Source of the DNA: Streptomyces angustmyceticus
GTDB lineage: Bacteria > Actinomycetota > Actinomycetes > Streptomycetales > Streptomycetaceae
Reading direction: 5' to 3'
NCBI RefSeq assembly: GCF_019933235.1
Contig: NZ_CP082945.1
Coordinates: 7,787,501 to 7,851,500 of the forward strand
DNA: 64,000 nt
Part shown: positions 27,617 through 36,380 of the stretch, piece after piece
How positions within the stretch are numbered: position 1 is the stretch's first letter
Layout: each line of letters opens with the position of its first letter
Notes under the pieces: model-generated
Databases searched by the model: none
The model's input: the letters and a program-made list of their open reading frames with translations, nothing else
What the model was told of the DNA's origin: nothing
Position numbers and translations under genes: made by a program

Positions 27617-27925
27617 GTGATGCCCTTGGCCGATGACTGGCTGGCTCCCTGGGTCGCGCAGGCGCACTCGGCCCTCGAAGGGGTACCGCTGGCCGGCTTC
27701 CTGGCCGACCTCGCCACCGCCGCCCCTGCGCTGGGCCGGGCCACGGCGCACGTCATCAGCCTCCCCCTACGCCCGGCCGCAGTCGCCCTGCGCACATCCC
27801 CCGAGATCCTCACCGCGGCCCTGGCCCAACTCGGCGCGGCCGGCCTGCTCACGTGCTCCTTCGACGGCGACCCCCACGCAGCACAAGCCACGATCACCCT
27901 GCTGCCCATCGGCACATCGCCCTGA
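27617..27925 (+). CDS. Small hypothetical protein, possible winged-helix fold
   Basis: About 102 residues from GTG 27617 (or 101 from ATG 27620), preceded by AAGGAG. The C-terminal part (EILTAALAQLGAAGLLTC, ATITLLPIG) resembles a helix-turn-helix with a beta wing. A related pattern, with LAEAGLV and VTLLPP, appears in the partial gene at the right end of the window, so this is probably a small family in this genome. No function is known. Confidence 0.55.
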   Translation: MMPLADDWLAPWVAQAHSALEGVPLAGFLADLATAAPALGRATAHVISLPLRPAAVALRTSPEILTAALAQLGAAGLLTCSFDGDPHAAQATITLLPIGTSP

Positions 27926-27962
27926 TCACGAGGCAACAACGCACGGGCCCGCGCCGGTGAAC

Positions 27963-27991
27963 CGCCCGTACCGGCACTTTGGGTACGGGCG
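27963..27991. terminator. Bidirectional terminator between convergent genes
   Basis: Perfect 10-bp stem CGCCCGTACC / GGTACGGGCG with a 9-base loop, located in the 91-base gap between a plus-strand and a minus-strand gene. Confidence 0.75.
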
Positions 27992-28016
27992 CCGCCCGGT
28001 CCGCCCCGGTGCGCCG

Positions 28017-28991
28017 TCAGGGCGTGGAACGTCTCAGCCGGCGGCTCAGGAAGAGTGCTCCTGCCCCCGCGATCAGCGAGGCGGCGGCGATGCCGGTGAG
28101 TGCGGTCGCCGCCCGGGAGTCGTGGGAAGCCCCCGTGGCGGGCAGTGACGGGCGGACGGAATCGTCCGCGGTGGCGGCCTGGAGGACGAGGTCGGTGACC
28201 TCTTCGGGGTGGGAGATCATGGCCACGTGGGAGGAGTCGATCTCCACCGTGTGGGACCCCGCACGCTTCGCCTCGAAGCGTTCCTGATCGGGGTTGATGG
28301 TCTTGTCCTGCTTCGCGACGAGGAACCACGAGGGGATGTGCCTCCAGGCCGCCGCTGTGGCCTTCTCCGAGAACGCGGTGGTTGCCACCGGCCGTTGGGT
28401 CACCGCCATGAGGCTCGTGGCGCTCTCCGGCAGGTCGGCGGCGAATACCTGATGGAGCCGGTCGGGCTTGAGGTAGAGGTCGGTCCCGTTGACGCCGTCG
28501 GCCTGATAGGGAACGGACCTGGTGGCAGTGCCGAGTTCGCTGGGGAACCTGGCGGCCAGGGACATACCGTTCTCGCCCACGTCGGGCATGAGCGCGGATA
28601 CGTACACCAGGGACTTCACCCGGGGGTTTCCGGCTGCCGCCGAGCTGATCAGGGATCCGCCGTAGGAGTGGCCCACGAGCACGATCGGGCCCTTGATGCT
28701 GTCCAGCACGGAGGCGATGTAGGAGGAGTCGTTGTACAGCCCGCGGAGCGGGTTGGCAGGGGCCATGACGGCGTAACCACGACGTTCGAGCCGCTCGGCG
28801 ACCCCGTTCCAGCTGGAGGCGTCCGCGAACGCCCCGTGCACCAGCACGATGGTGGGTTTGGTCGTGGTCGTGCCCCCGTCCGCGGCGGCAGGCGGTGCCA
28901 CGGACGAGTACAGGGCCATGACGCACCCGGCCGCGAGGGCATGTGTGCGACGTATTCGGTGCGGTGAGCCGGGTACCGGAGCTGCTGCCAT
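28017..28991 (-). CDS. Secreted, sortase-anchored alpha/beta hydrolase
   Basis: 324 residues. Residues 1-37 form a signal peptide (RRTHALAAGCVMALYSS to PPAAADGG). The alpha/beta-hydrolase core (46-255) has VHGAFADASSW, nucleophile Ser109 in VGHSYGG, and a histidine in DSSHVAMISHPEEV. The C-terminus has an LPATG motif at 283-287, a hydrophobic helix and a basic tail (SRRLRRS), the layout of a cell-wall sorting signal. The hydrolase core resembles the EstA/haloperoxidase-like group that cleaves small esters. ATG 28991 follows GGAAGG. The combination predicts an enzyme displayed on the peptidoglycan. Confidence 0.88.
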   Translation of the reverse strand: MAAAPVPGSPHRIRRTHALAAGCVMALYSSVAPPAAADGGTTTTKPTIVLVHGAFADASSWNGVAERLERRGYAVMAPANPLRGLYNDSSYIASVLDSIKGPIVLVGHSYGGSLISSAAAGNPRVKSLVYVSALMPDVGENGMSLAARFPSELGTATRSVPYQADGVNGTDLYLKPDRLHQVFAADLPESATSLMAVTQRPVATTAFSEKATAAAWRHIPSWFLVAKQDKTINPDQERFEAKRAGSHTVEIDSSHVAMISHPEEVTDLVLQAATADDSVRPSLPATGASHDSRAATALTGIAAASLIAGAGALFLSRRLRRSTP

Positions 28992-29633
28992 GGTGTTCGT
29001 ACCTTCCGTGAGACCTATGGCACCTGAGTGTTCACGGCTCCGTACCGGCAGGCGCGGCCACGCACACCAGCCGGGTCACGGGAGTGGGCCATGGAAGTGA
29101 ATGGCGGGGTCGTCGGGCAGCGGTCGGCACAGGGCGATCGCGATTCCGTACCGCGTCAGTTGTTCACCGAAGGTGAGATGCCATGTTCCCGGGGCGACCA
29201 TGCGCCGGATTCGGCGCGGCCGCGCGCCGCCTCGGTGGCGCGGCCCCTCGGCATTGCCTGCGGCGATACGGACTGGCGGGGACCGGGTGGGGAGCCGTTG
29301 GCGGCTGCATGGCAGAGCCTCTCCATGCGCGCTCGTAGCCGGAAGCGTTTCGATCCGAACGACATCCCTGCTGGGGCGCCGCCCGGCCGGTGCCGGCGGC
29401 GGGGTGATGGTGTGGCGGCGGTCATCGGCGTGCCCTTGGTTCCATCGCCACGTGGCCGGCCCAGCGGTCTTATGCCGAGGTCGTGTGCTGTGACCGTGCG
29501 CTGTTCTCCACGGAAAGACGTCGCCGCGGAAAGACGCCACCCCGGAGACCGGGTTCCGCGGTCAGCGGCAGGCTGACCAGGCAGGTGGAAGCGGGCGCCG
29601 GGGAGCGGGGAGCGGGGAGCGGCAGGGGCGGGG
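28992..29633. other. Intergenic stretch, no gene recognised
   Basis: 642 bases. Several ORFs of 90-180 codons exist on both strands, but all are arginine/proline-rich shadows without family features or good ribosome sites. The right end has a G-rich repeat (GGGAGCGGGGAGCGGGGAGCGG, 29600-29621). Confidence 0.4.
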
Positions 29634-29873
29634 TCAGCCCGGAATGATCAGGTCGATCCCGTAGGCCGCGACCGTGAGGGAGGCGGCGAAGCACAGCACC
29701 GCGGTGGCGGCCGCCACCTTCTGCGGCCGGCCCCGTGGCACGTCGGGGGCGGGCTCTCCGTATCCGGCGCGATCCCATGCGGCCAGGCCGAGCGAGAACA
29801 TCACGATCACCACTACCGTGACCCCGAGGCTGACGCCGACGACCCCGGCGAGAGCGCCCCAGTCGATTTTCAT
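29634..29873 (-). CDS. Small two-helix membrane protein downstream of the phosphate permease
   Basis: 79 residues with two predicted membrane helices (ALAGVVGVSLGVTVVVIVMF at 7-26 and AAATAVLCFAASLTVAAYGI at about 54-73), separated by a basic loop rich in proline. ATG 29873 is preceded by GAAAGGGGATG. It lies 83 bases after the PiT gene on the same strand; small proteins of this kind accompany PiT permeases in other Streptomyces, suggesting a subunit or modulator. The function is not established. Confidence 0.75.
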   Translation of the reverse strand: MKIDWGALAGVVGVSLGVTVVVIVMFSLGLAAWDRAGYGEPAPDVPRGRPQKVAAATAVLCFAASLTVAAYGIDLIIPG

Positions 29874-29956
29874 TGTCCCGCATCCCCTTTCCTCTGCCCG
29901 CTTCCTCTGTCCTGCCCTGTCCTGTCCGGAACGGCGACGGGGCAGGTCGGGCCGCC

Positions 29957-31096
29957 TCAGGCGACCGGCTTGACGGTGGGCTCCGGAGCGGATTCCGGCG
30001 CCTCGTTGACGTTCTCCGCGCTCACCGGGCGGCGGCGCGAGAGCACGTAGAAGGCCGCCGCGGCAGCCAGCGCGACGCCGGCCACCAGCGCCACTCCGGC
30101 GTCGCCCTGATCGGCCACCCACGCCGCCACGCCGCCCACGGCGGCCGCGGCCGGCAGCGTCAGCAGCCAGGACACCGCGATCCGCCCGGCGACGCCCCAG
30201 CGCACGTGTGCCAGCCTGCGGCCCAGCCCCGCGCCGAGGATGCTGCCCGTGCACACCTGGGTGGTCGACAGCGCGAACCCCATGTGCGACGAGGCCAGGA
30301 TCACGGCGGTCGCGCTGGTCTCGGCGGCGAAGCCCTGCGGCGCCTGGATGTCGGTGAGCCCCTTGCCCATGGTCCGGATGATCCGCCACCCGCCCACGTA
30401 CGTGCCCAGGGAGATCGCCAGGCCCGCGCTCAGCACCACCCACCAGGGCGGCCCAGCGCCATGGGCGAGCACCCCGCTCGAGATGAGGGCGAGGGTGATG
30501 ACCCCCATCGTCTTCTGGGCGTCGTTGGTGCCGTGCGCCAGCGCGACCAGGGACGCCGATCCGATCTGCCCCGCGCGAAAGCCCTTCCCGACGACGCGGC
30601 GCGACGTCCTCCGGGTGATCACGTAGGCGAGGTAGGTGGCCAGGAGCGCGATCAAGCAGGCCACCACCGGTGAGGCGATCGCGGGGATCACGATCTTCTC
30701 GATGATCGCGCCGAAGCGCACGGCGGAGCCCCCCGCCCCGACCCACACCGCGCCGATCAGCCCGCCGAACAGGGCGTGGGACGAACTGGAGGGCAGTCCG
30801 AGGAGCCAGGTGACCAGATTCCAGAGAATCGCCCCGATCAGCCCGGCGAAGATCATCACCAGGGATACTTCGCTGTCCTGGACGATGCCGCCCGAGATCG
30901 TCTTGGCCACTTCCGTGGAGAGGAAGGCTCCGGCCAGATTGAGCACCCCCGCGACGGCGACGGCGACCCGGGGGCTCAGCGCCCCGGTGGCGATCGAGGT
31001 GGCCATCGAGTTGGCCGTGTCATGGAATCCGTTGGTGAAGTCGAAGGCCAGGGCGGTGAGGATCACGGCCACGAGCAGGAAGGAGACAGAAGCCAT
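29957..31096 (-). CDS. pit: PiT-family inorganic phosphate transporter
   Basis: 379 residues, about ten membrane helices. Both copies of the family signature are present: FDFTNGFHDTANSMATSI near the N-terminus and ALAHGTNDAQKTMGVI in the middle. PiT proteins import metal-phosphate complexes by proton symport with low affinity. ATG 31096 is chosen because it gives the standard N-terminus. The end is a hydrophilic tail rich in glutamate and proline. It is co-directional with a small membrane protein gene. Confidence 0.93.
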   Translation of the reverse strand: MASVSFLLVAVILTALAFDFTNGFHDTANSMATSIATGALSPRVAVAVAGVLNLAGAFLSTEVAKTISGGIVQDSEVSLVMIFAGLIGAILWNLVTWLLGLPSSSSHALFGGLIGAVWVGAGGSAVRFGAIIEKIVIPAIASPVVACLIALLATYLAYVITRRTSRRVVGKGFRAGQIGSASLVALAHGTNDAQKTMGVITLALISSGVLAHGAGPPWWVVLSAGLAISLGTYVGGWRIIRTMGKGLTDIQAPQGFAAETSATAVILASSHMGFALSTTQVCTGSILGAGLGRRLAHVRWGVAGRIAVSWLLTLPAAAAVGGVAAWVADQGDAGVALVAGVALAAAAAFYVLSRRRPVSAENVNEAPESAPEPTVKPVA

Positions 31097-31751
31097 CCCG
31101 GTCCTCCACGTCGAAGGCGGTCCGGCCGTGCGCACTCCGAAGGGTGTGTGCGAACCGCCGTCTCTCCCACGCTAAGCGCCCCTCCGAATCGCTGCCAACG
31201 CGGCGGCGTGGGCCCGTCGATGGAGGTATGGATGTGGGCGGGCGGGTCCGTGTCCGATCCCGCGCGTCTGTGCAGCCGGGCGCATGGAGTCCGGACGAGT
31301 CCGCCCCTCTCGCGTGGCAGCCCAGGTCCATGCCGCGACAGCACGGCGCACCCGGACCCGGCGCTCCGTACGCCCGACCCCTCGACGCGGAGGGGTGCGG
31401 CCGTTACGCGGGGTGCGCTCGTTCTCCGACCGGGACGAGGACGGACGGGGACGGATGAAGACGGACGAGGGCGGACGAGGGCCTCAGGAAGGCGTATCCG
31501 CGCAGGTGTCCGCTGCGCCGGCGTACGGCTTCCCCGGTCCCCCCCGTGACGGCGGCTACCCGGAGCCCCGGGCCGTAGCCCGTGAGCAGTGCTGTCGTGG
31601 CCGGCCAGGCCCGAAGCGGAGACGCACGCCCGCCCCTGACTGCCGGAAAAGGTTCTCCGGCACACCGAACCTTCCCCGGGCATTGCACATCTTCAGGTGC
31701 GCAGGCGCGCGTTGACCTCGCGCGCCGATTCGCCTTCGAGGGGAACCCGAT
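31097..31751. other. Intergenic stretch with a GGACG-rich low-complexity run
   Basis: 655 bases between divergent genes. No gene is recognised. The part 31431-31481 is a purine-rich near-tandem run of GGACGRGG-like units. Promoters for the pit gene and for the DUF4232 gene are expected here. Confidence 0.4.
31431..31481. repeat. Low-complexity purine-rich repeat (ACGG/GACG units)
   Basis: About ten degenerate units of GGACG / GACGG type in 51 bases, no reading frame of interest. Confidence 0.5.
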
Positions 31752-32294
31752 ATGAAGAGCAAGCTGACCGCCCTGGCCCTAGCGGCCCTCGCCGTCGCCG
31801 GCACTGCCGCCACCGCCGCCCCGGCTTCGGCGGCCCCCGTCAAAGCCGAGCTGACCCGCTGCCACACCGCCGACCTGAAGGCCGGCTTCGCCACGGGGGA
31901 GGACGCCAGACCGGAGATGGAGCGGACCGACAAGCAGACCCAGGCGTACATCTGGTTCACCAACCAGAGCAAGCGCACCTGCACGCTGTCCGGCTTCGCC
32001 GGTGTCGACATGATCGGCGCTCAGGGGACCGACGGCACCTGGTCGCTGGCACGCTCCTCCACGAAGCCCGAGAAGATGACCCTGGAGCCGGGGGACACCG
32101 TGGACTTCAGCATCACCCTGCTCCCGGTGGCCAAGTCCACGCCGCAGAAGGAGAAGTTCGTACCGGCGACGTTCCTGGTCACCCCGCCGAACGAGACGGC
32201 GCACTTCACCCTGAAGTGGCCGTTCGGCGGCCAGATCCTCAAGCAGGACGGCGCCACCCACCCGGCCACCTACCTCAACCCCGTCGGGCGGTAA
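31752..32294 (+). CDS. Secreted DUF4232 protein
   Basis: 180 residues. The signal peptide is about 1-28 (KLTALALAALAVAGTAATAAPASA, with cleavage after ASA). The mature part matches DUF4232: a first cysteine in LTRCHTADL, a second in RTCTLSGFAGVDMI, probably forming a disulfide, and the GDTVDFSITLLP strand. Family members are secreted Streptomyces proteins of unknown role, some lipoproteins; this one lacks a lipobox. ATG 31752 follows GAGGGGAA. Confidence 0.88.
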   Translation: MKSKLTALALAALAVAGTAATAAPASAAPVKAELTRCHTADLKAGFATGEDARPEMERTDKQTQAYIWFTNQSKRTCTLSGFAGVDMIGAQGTDGTWSLARSSTKPEKMTLEPGDTVDFSITLLPVAKSTPQKEKFVPATFLVTPPNETAHFTLKWPFGGQILKQDGATHPATYLNPVGR

Positions 32295-32459
32295 CCGACC
32301 GGACAACCACTGAGCAACCCTTCAGCGTCGCTGGTGGCCACCGCAGGACCCCCGGAACGAGTCGCAGCCTCCGGGTAGTGCGGTGGCCACGTCTGACGCG
32401 CGGCACGCCCGCCTCCTGAAGTGGAGATGCCGTTCTCCCGACAGATCGGGCCAGTTGCA

Positions 32460-32487
32460 GCGCGGCATCGAGACGGGGATGCCGCGC
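32460..32487. terminator. Bidirectional terminator between convergent genes
   Basis: Perfect 10-bp stem GCGCGGCATC / GATGCCGCGC with an 8-base loop, in the 245-base gap between the DUF4232 gene (+) and the methyltransferase gene (-). Confidence 0.65.
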
Positions 32488-32539
32488 CCCATGCACAACG
32501 TCACGAGTCAGTCGTGTCCGCGGCGGACGTGTCCATGGC

Positions 32540-33304
32540 TCATGACTTACGGGCGACGCCGCCGGCGATGCACCGCTGGGCCGCGCTCTTCTCCTTGAGC
32601 TGCGGGCCGTCCGGCCACCAGTCGCTACAGGGAACCAGGCCCGGAGGGACCATCTCCAGACCGTGGAAGAGCTCCTGCAGTTCGGCCCTGGTGGAGAAGG
32701 TGCCACTGCCCATTGTGCTGTGCAGGAACATGTACTCCATCTTCCGGGCGACCTGGCTGTGTTCGTCCTCCGGGTCCAGGAAGTGACTGATCGCCACGTA
32801 GGAGCCCGACGGCAGCGCGTCGATGTAGGCGCGCATGATGTCCTTGCGAGAGCGCGTGTCCTCGTCCGTGCAGTGGTGCAGTGTGCCCATGTGCAGCAGC
32901 GCGATCGGCTCGTTCCAGTCCAGCTTGGACCGTACGAGGTCGTTCTGCAGCAGCTTCTCCGGTTCGAAGATGTCCTCGGAGACGAGGACGGTGTTCTCGT
33001 TCTCCTCCAGGAGCGCCCGGCCATGGGCCAGCACTGCTGGGTCGTTGTCCACGTAGACGACCCGCGAGTCCGGGTTGACCCGCTGCACCACGTGATGGGT
33101 GTTCTCCGCGGTCGGTAGGCCCGAGCCGCAGTCCAGGTACTGGGTGACGCCTGTCCGGCCGGCCAGGAACCGGCAGGTGCGGATCAGGAAGGCGCGGTTC
33201 TCGACTGCCAGGTCCGGCACCTCCGGAACGGCCTTCCGCACACTCCGAACTACCTCGCGGTCCACCTCATAGTTGTCTTTGCCGTTGAGGAAAGCGTCGT
33301 ACAC
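32540..33304 (-). CDS. SAV_2177-type SAM-dependent methyltransferase (PF04672)
   Basis: 254 residues from the GTG at 33304 (MYDAFLNGKDNYEVDREV). The Rossmann core is clear: QYLDCGSGLPTAENTH, VVYVDNDPAVLAHGRAL, IALLHMGTLHHC and SYVAISHFLDP. This is a large Streptomyces family of unknown substrate. Reading further upstream in frame gives AYIDTTRPSIAR, which is the normal conserved N-terminus of the family, but no ATG, GTG or TTG precedes it before a stop. The position where an ATG would be expected reads ACG (33361-33359). Either ACG initiates, or the start was lost and a shortened protein is made. Confidence 0.82.
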   Translation of the reverse strand: MYDAFLNGKDNYEVDREVVRSVRKAVPEVPDLAVENRAFLIRTCRFLAGRTGVTQYLDCGSGLPTAENTHHVVQRVNPDSRVVYVDNDPAVLAHGRALLEENENTVLVSEDIFEPEKLLQNDLVRSKLDWNEPIALLHMGTLHHCTDEDTRSRKDIMRAYIDALPSGSYVAISHFLDPEDEHSQVARKMEYMFLHSTMGSGTFSTRAELQELFHGLEMVPPGLVPCSDWWPDGPQLKEKSAAQRCIAGGVARKS

Positions 33305-33782
33305 CCGCGCGATACTGGGTCGTGTCGTATCGATATATGCAGGCGCGGAGTTATCGGACGTAGCGCTGGATATGGGGCACCTCGCTGGAAGTCTCGTAGA
33401 CGGGACGGCGATCGCAACGCGGTGGTGGTGTCACTGCGTATCGAAGGGGCCGGTTGACCGACGGGCTCTTATCCGGGAAACCTACCGAAAACACTTCCCT
33501 GGTTGCCGCAACAGGCCGCACTCACCCCTTCGCATGGCCTGGAGCAACACCACGGCAGCCACGCAGATTTGAGCCCGGAAGCAGGCCGCGGATGGACCGC
33601 CGCCTCGTCGGGCGCCGTGAAGAAGGCACGTGCTGCCGGACACCGGCGAATTGAGCTGCTGTTCCGGAGTTCAGAGGCATGCTGATGTGCCGTCGACCGG
33701 CGCATGCGATGCCGGCCTGGGCATCCCGGGGGCCACGGCAGCCCTTATGCGATCAGGAATGTCCGGCGATGAGGGCCGGCTC
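33305..33782. other. Intergenic stretch, no gene recognised
   Basis: 478 bases. The left end carries the coding-like 5' extension of the methyltransferase (to about 33361). The remainder has no family match and no strong hairpin. Confidence 0.4.
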
Positions 33783-35198
33783 TCAGCCGCCGCGGCGCAC
33801 CCGGGCTGCCTTGCGGGCCTCGGCGAGCTTACGGGCCTCGGCGGCCTTGCGGGACTTGCCGCCGCCGGCGCGGGAGGCGTCCTTGCTGGTGCCCAGGCCA
33901 CGGAAGGGGGTATGGGTGTTCTTTTCGCGGCGGGCGGCGGACTTACCGTCGAGCGCGGCGCCGGAGGGGGCCTTGGCCCCGGTGATCCGGCTCAGCTCCG
34001 CCTCACCCGAGCGCACCCTGGTCGTGGTCGGCTCGATACCGGCCTCTGCCATCAGGCGGCTCATCTCCCTCCGCTGGCCCGTGAGCACCAGCGTGACGAC
34101 GCGGCCGGACCCACCGGCCCGTGCGGTGCGGCCCGCGCGGTGCACATAGTCCTTGGGGTCGGTGGGCGGGTCGACGTTGACCACGAGATCGAGGTCGTCG
34201 ACGTGCAGGCCCCGGGCCGCGACATTGGTCGCCACCAGGACGGTGATCTGGCCGTTCTTGAACTGCGCGAGGGTACGGGTGCGCTGCGGCTGCGACTTGC
34301 CGCTGTGCAGGGCGGCGGCATCCACCCCGCTGGCCCGCAGGTGGCGGGTGAGCTGGTCGACCGCGTGCTTGGTGTCCAGGAACAGCAGGACGCGGCCGTC
34401 GCGGGCGGCGATCTCCGTGGCGACGGCATACCGGTCCGGGCCATGAACGACCAGCACGTGGTGGTCCATGGTCGTGACCGCGCCCGCGGACGGGTCGACC
34501 GAGTGGACGACGGGGTCATGGAGGTAGCGCCGGACCAGGTGGTCGACGTCGCGGTCCAGGGTGGCGGAGAACAGCATCCGCTGGCCGTCGCGGTGCACCT
34601 GATCGAGCGCCCCGGTGACTTGCGGCAAGAAGCCCATGTCGCACATCTGGTCAGCCTCGTCGAGGACGGTGATCCGCACCCGCCCCAGGCCACATGCCTT
34701 GCGCTCGATGAGGTCGTGCAGGCGGCCAGGGGTGGCGACGATGACCTCGGCCCCGTCGCGCAACGCAGCGGCCTGCCGGCCGATCGACATGCCGCCGACG
34801 ATCGCGGTCATCCGCAGCCGGAGCGCGTCGGCATACGGCGCGAGTGCCTCGGTGACCTGTTGGGCCAGCTCCCGGGTAGGCACGAGGATCAGGGCGAGGG
34901 GCTGCTTGGGCTCCGCGCGCCGCCCGGCCGTCCGTGCGAGCAGCGGCAGGCCGAAGGCGAGGGTTTTGCCCGATCCGGTGCGCCCGCGCCCCAGGACATC
35001 GCGTCCCGCGAGGGCGTTGGGCAACGTGGCTGCCTGGATCGGGAAGGGCTCGCGCACGCCGCGCTCGGTGAGCGTTCGCAGCACCTCGGCCGGCAGTGCC
35101 AGGTCGGCGAAGGAGCCGACCGGGGGCAGCGTCGGGGTGGGGGGCACCGGCTGGGCGGGGGCGCCGTGCGAGGTGTCGAGGTGGTCCGGGTGGTTCAC
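33783..35198 (-). CDS. DEAD-box RNA helicase
   Basis: 471 residues. Motifs in order: Q motif (FPIQAATLPN), motif I GRTGSGKT, Ia PTRELAQQ, Ib TPGRLHDL, DEAD variant LDEADQM, SAT in MLFSATL, then the second RecA domain with LVATNVAARGLHVDD and HRAGRTAR. The tail after residue 400 is basic and alanine/arginine/lysine-rich (KAAEARKLAEARKAARVRRGG), as in RNA-binding tails of RhlE/CsdA-like helicases. GTG 35198 follows GGAAGG. It probably remodels RNA in cold or ribosome assembly. The 300 bases upstream (35199-35498) hold no gene and probably its leader. Confidence 0.93.
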   Translation of the reverse strand: MNHPDHLDTSHGAPAQPVPPTPTLPPVGSFADLALPAEVLRTLTERGVREPFPIQAATLPNALAGRDVLGRGRTGSGKTLAFGLPLLARTAGRRAEPKQPLALILVPTRELAQQVTEALAPYADALRLRMTAIVGGMSIGRQAAALRDGAEVIVATPGRLHDLIERKACGLGRVRITVLDEADQMCDMGFLPQVTGALDQVHRDGQRMLFSATLDRDVDHLVRRYLHDPVVHSVDPSAGAVTTMDHHVLVVHGPDRYAVATEIAARDGRVLLFLDTKHAVDQLTRHLRASGVDAAALHSGKSQPQRTRTLAQFKNGQITVLVATNVAARGLHVDDLDLVVNVDPPTDPKDYVHRAGRTARAGGSGRVVTLVLTGQRREMSRLMAEAGIEPTTTRVRSGEAELSRITGAKAPSGAALDGKSAARREKNTHTPFRGLGTSKDASRAGGGKSRKAAEARKLAEARKAARVRRGG

Positions 35199-35498
35199 GG
35201 AGAGCCTTCCGTATGCGGAACGTACCGAGGAAGGCCCGGCAGGACATGAGCAGCCGACGAACAGGCGGGGGAGCGGACGAGCGGAATCGCCGGCCGTCAC
35301 AGCCGTCACAGCCGTACAAACGCCTGAGGGTAACACAAAGTGACAGGGTGCCCTGGTGCCATGGCCCCCGGGAGTCACCGTGCGCAGCCCGTTCCGACGC
35401 GCCCGGAGCACCCGCCGCTGGGACGACCGCCCCACCCGCCCCTGCCCCCGCACCTATCCGCGCGACCGCTTCACCACCTGAGAGGTGTCTCCGGCGGG

Positions 35499-36260
35499 CT
35501 AAGGTCCGGGGATGTACTGATCGGCCCAGGCGCTGATGATGTGGGCGGCTCGCTGTGCTTGTCCCCGGGCGGTCAGGAGGTGGTCGGCTCCTTCGAGTGA
35601 GACGAAGCTTCGCGGGTGCCGTGCCTCGCGGAAGATCTCTCCGGCGTTCTCGATGTCGACGGTGTTGTCGGTCGGTGAATGCAGGACGAGCAGCGGCAGG
35701 TCCAACTCGCCGATCCGGTCCCGCAGGTGGGCACGGCGGACGTCTTCGACGAAGGCGCGCTTGAGTACCAGGGTCCGCCCGCCGACGAACCACTCGTGCG
35801 ATCCTTCACTGAGCACGCGATCCACGACCGCGTCGTACTGCCGCTCGACGTGGCTGGGATCGACCGGCGCCCCGATCGTGGCGACCGCGCGGACGCCGGT
35901 GGCCTCGGCCGCCGCGGCGAGGACCGCGGCGCCTCCCCACGAGTGCCCCACCAGCAGGTCTGCCGGGGTCCCGCGCTCCGCCATCATGGCCGCGGCACGG
36001 ATCGTGTCCTGGACCTTGACGGTGAAGGAACCGTCCCCCCAGTCGCCGTCGGAGTCCCCGATCCCGAGGTTGTCGAAGCGCAGCATGCCGATCCCCTCAC
36101 GTGCCAGCTGCTTGCTGACACGCGACGCGGCCGGCGACCCCTTGCCGAGGGTGAATCCGTGCACGAAGATCCCCCAGCCGCGGATCTCGCCGTCCGGCAG
36201 GTCGATCGCGCCGGCCAGTTCGGGGCCGACGACGCTCGGGAATCTCACTTTTTCGTTCAT
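35499..36260 (-). CDS. Alpha/beta hydrolase, OsmC-associated type
   Basis: 253 residues. FVHGFTLGKGSPAASRVSKQL, then RFDNLGIGDSDG, nucleophile Ser107 in VGHSWGGAA, an aspartate in LHSPTDNTVDIENA and a histidine in GADHLLTARG. This arrangement is that of the hydrolases which elsewhere are fused or adjacent to OsmC peroxide-resistance domains; no OsmC gene is present here. ATG 36260. The substrate is unknown. Confidence 0.85.
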   Translation of the reverse strand: MNEKVRFPSVVGPELAGAIDLPDGEIRGWGIFVHGFTLGKGSPAASRVSKQLAREGIGMLRFDNLGIGDSDGDWGDGSFTVKVQDTIRAAAMMAERGTPADLLVGHSWGGAAVLAAAAEATGVRAVATIGAPVDPSHVERQYDAVVDRVLSEGSHEWFVGGRTLVLKRAFVEDVRRAHLRDRIGELDLPLLVLHSPTDNTVDIENAGEIFREARHPRSFVSLEGADHLLTARGQAQRAAHIISAWADQYIPGP

Positions 36261-36380
36261 GTTCTGATCACCTAGGCAGGGGCTGTTCGTGGAGCAGAGA
36301 AGACAAGGGTGCCACCAGCCGGCGCCACGCGCGCACCGGGCAGGGGAGCAGCGAGCGCGGCGCCTGCCGTGACCGGCGCG

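Noticed and set aside
29028..29576. Several ORFs of 90-180 codons on both strands
   Set aside because: No ribosome sites, poor codon bias and no domain resemblance; probably chance ORFs in GC-rich DNA.
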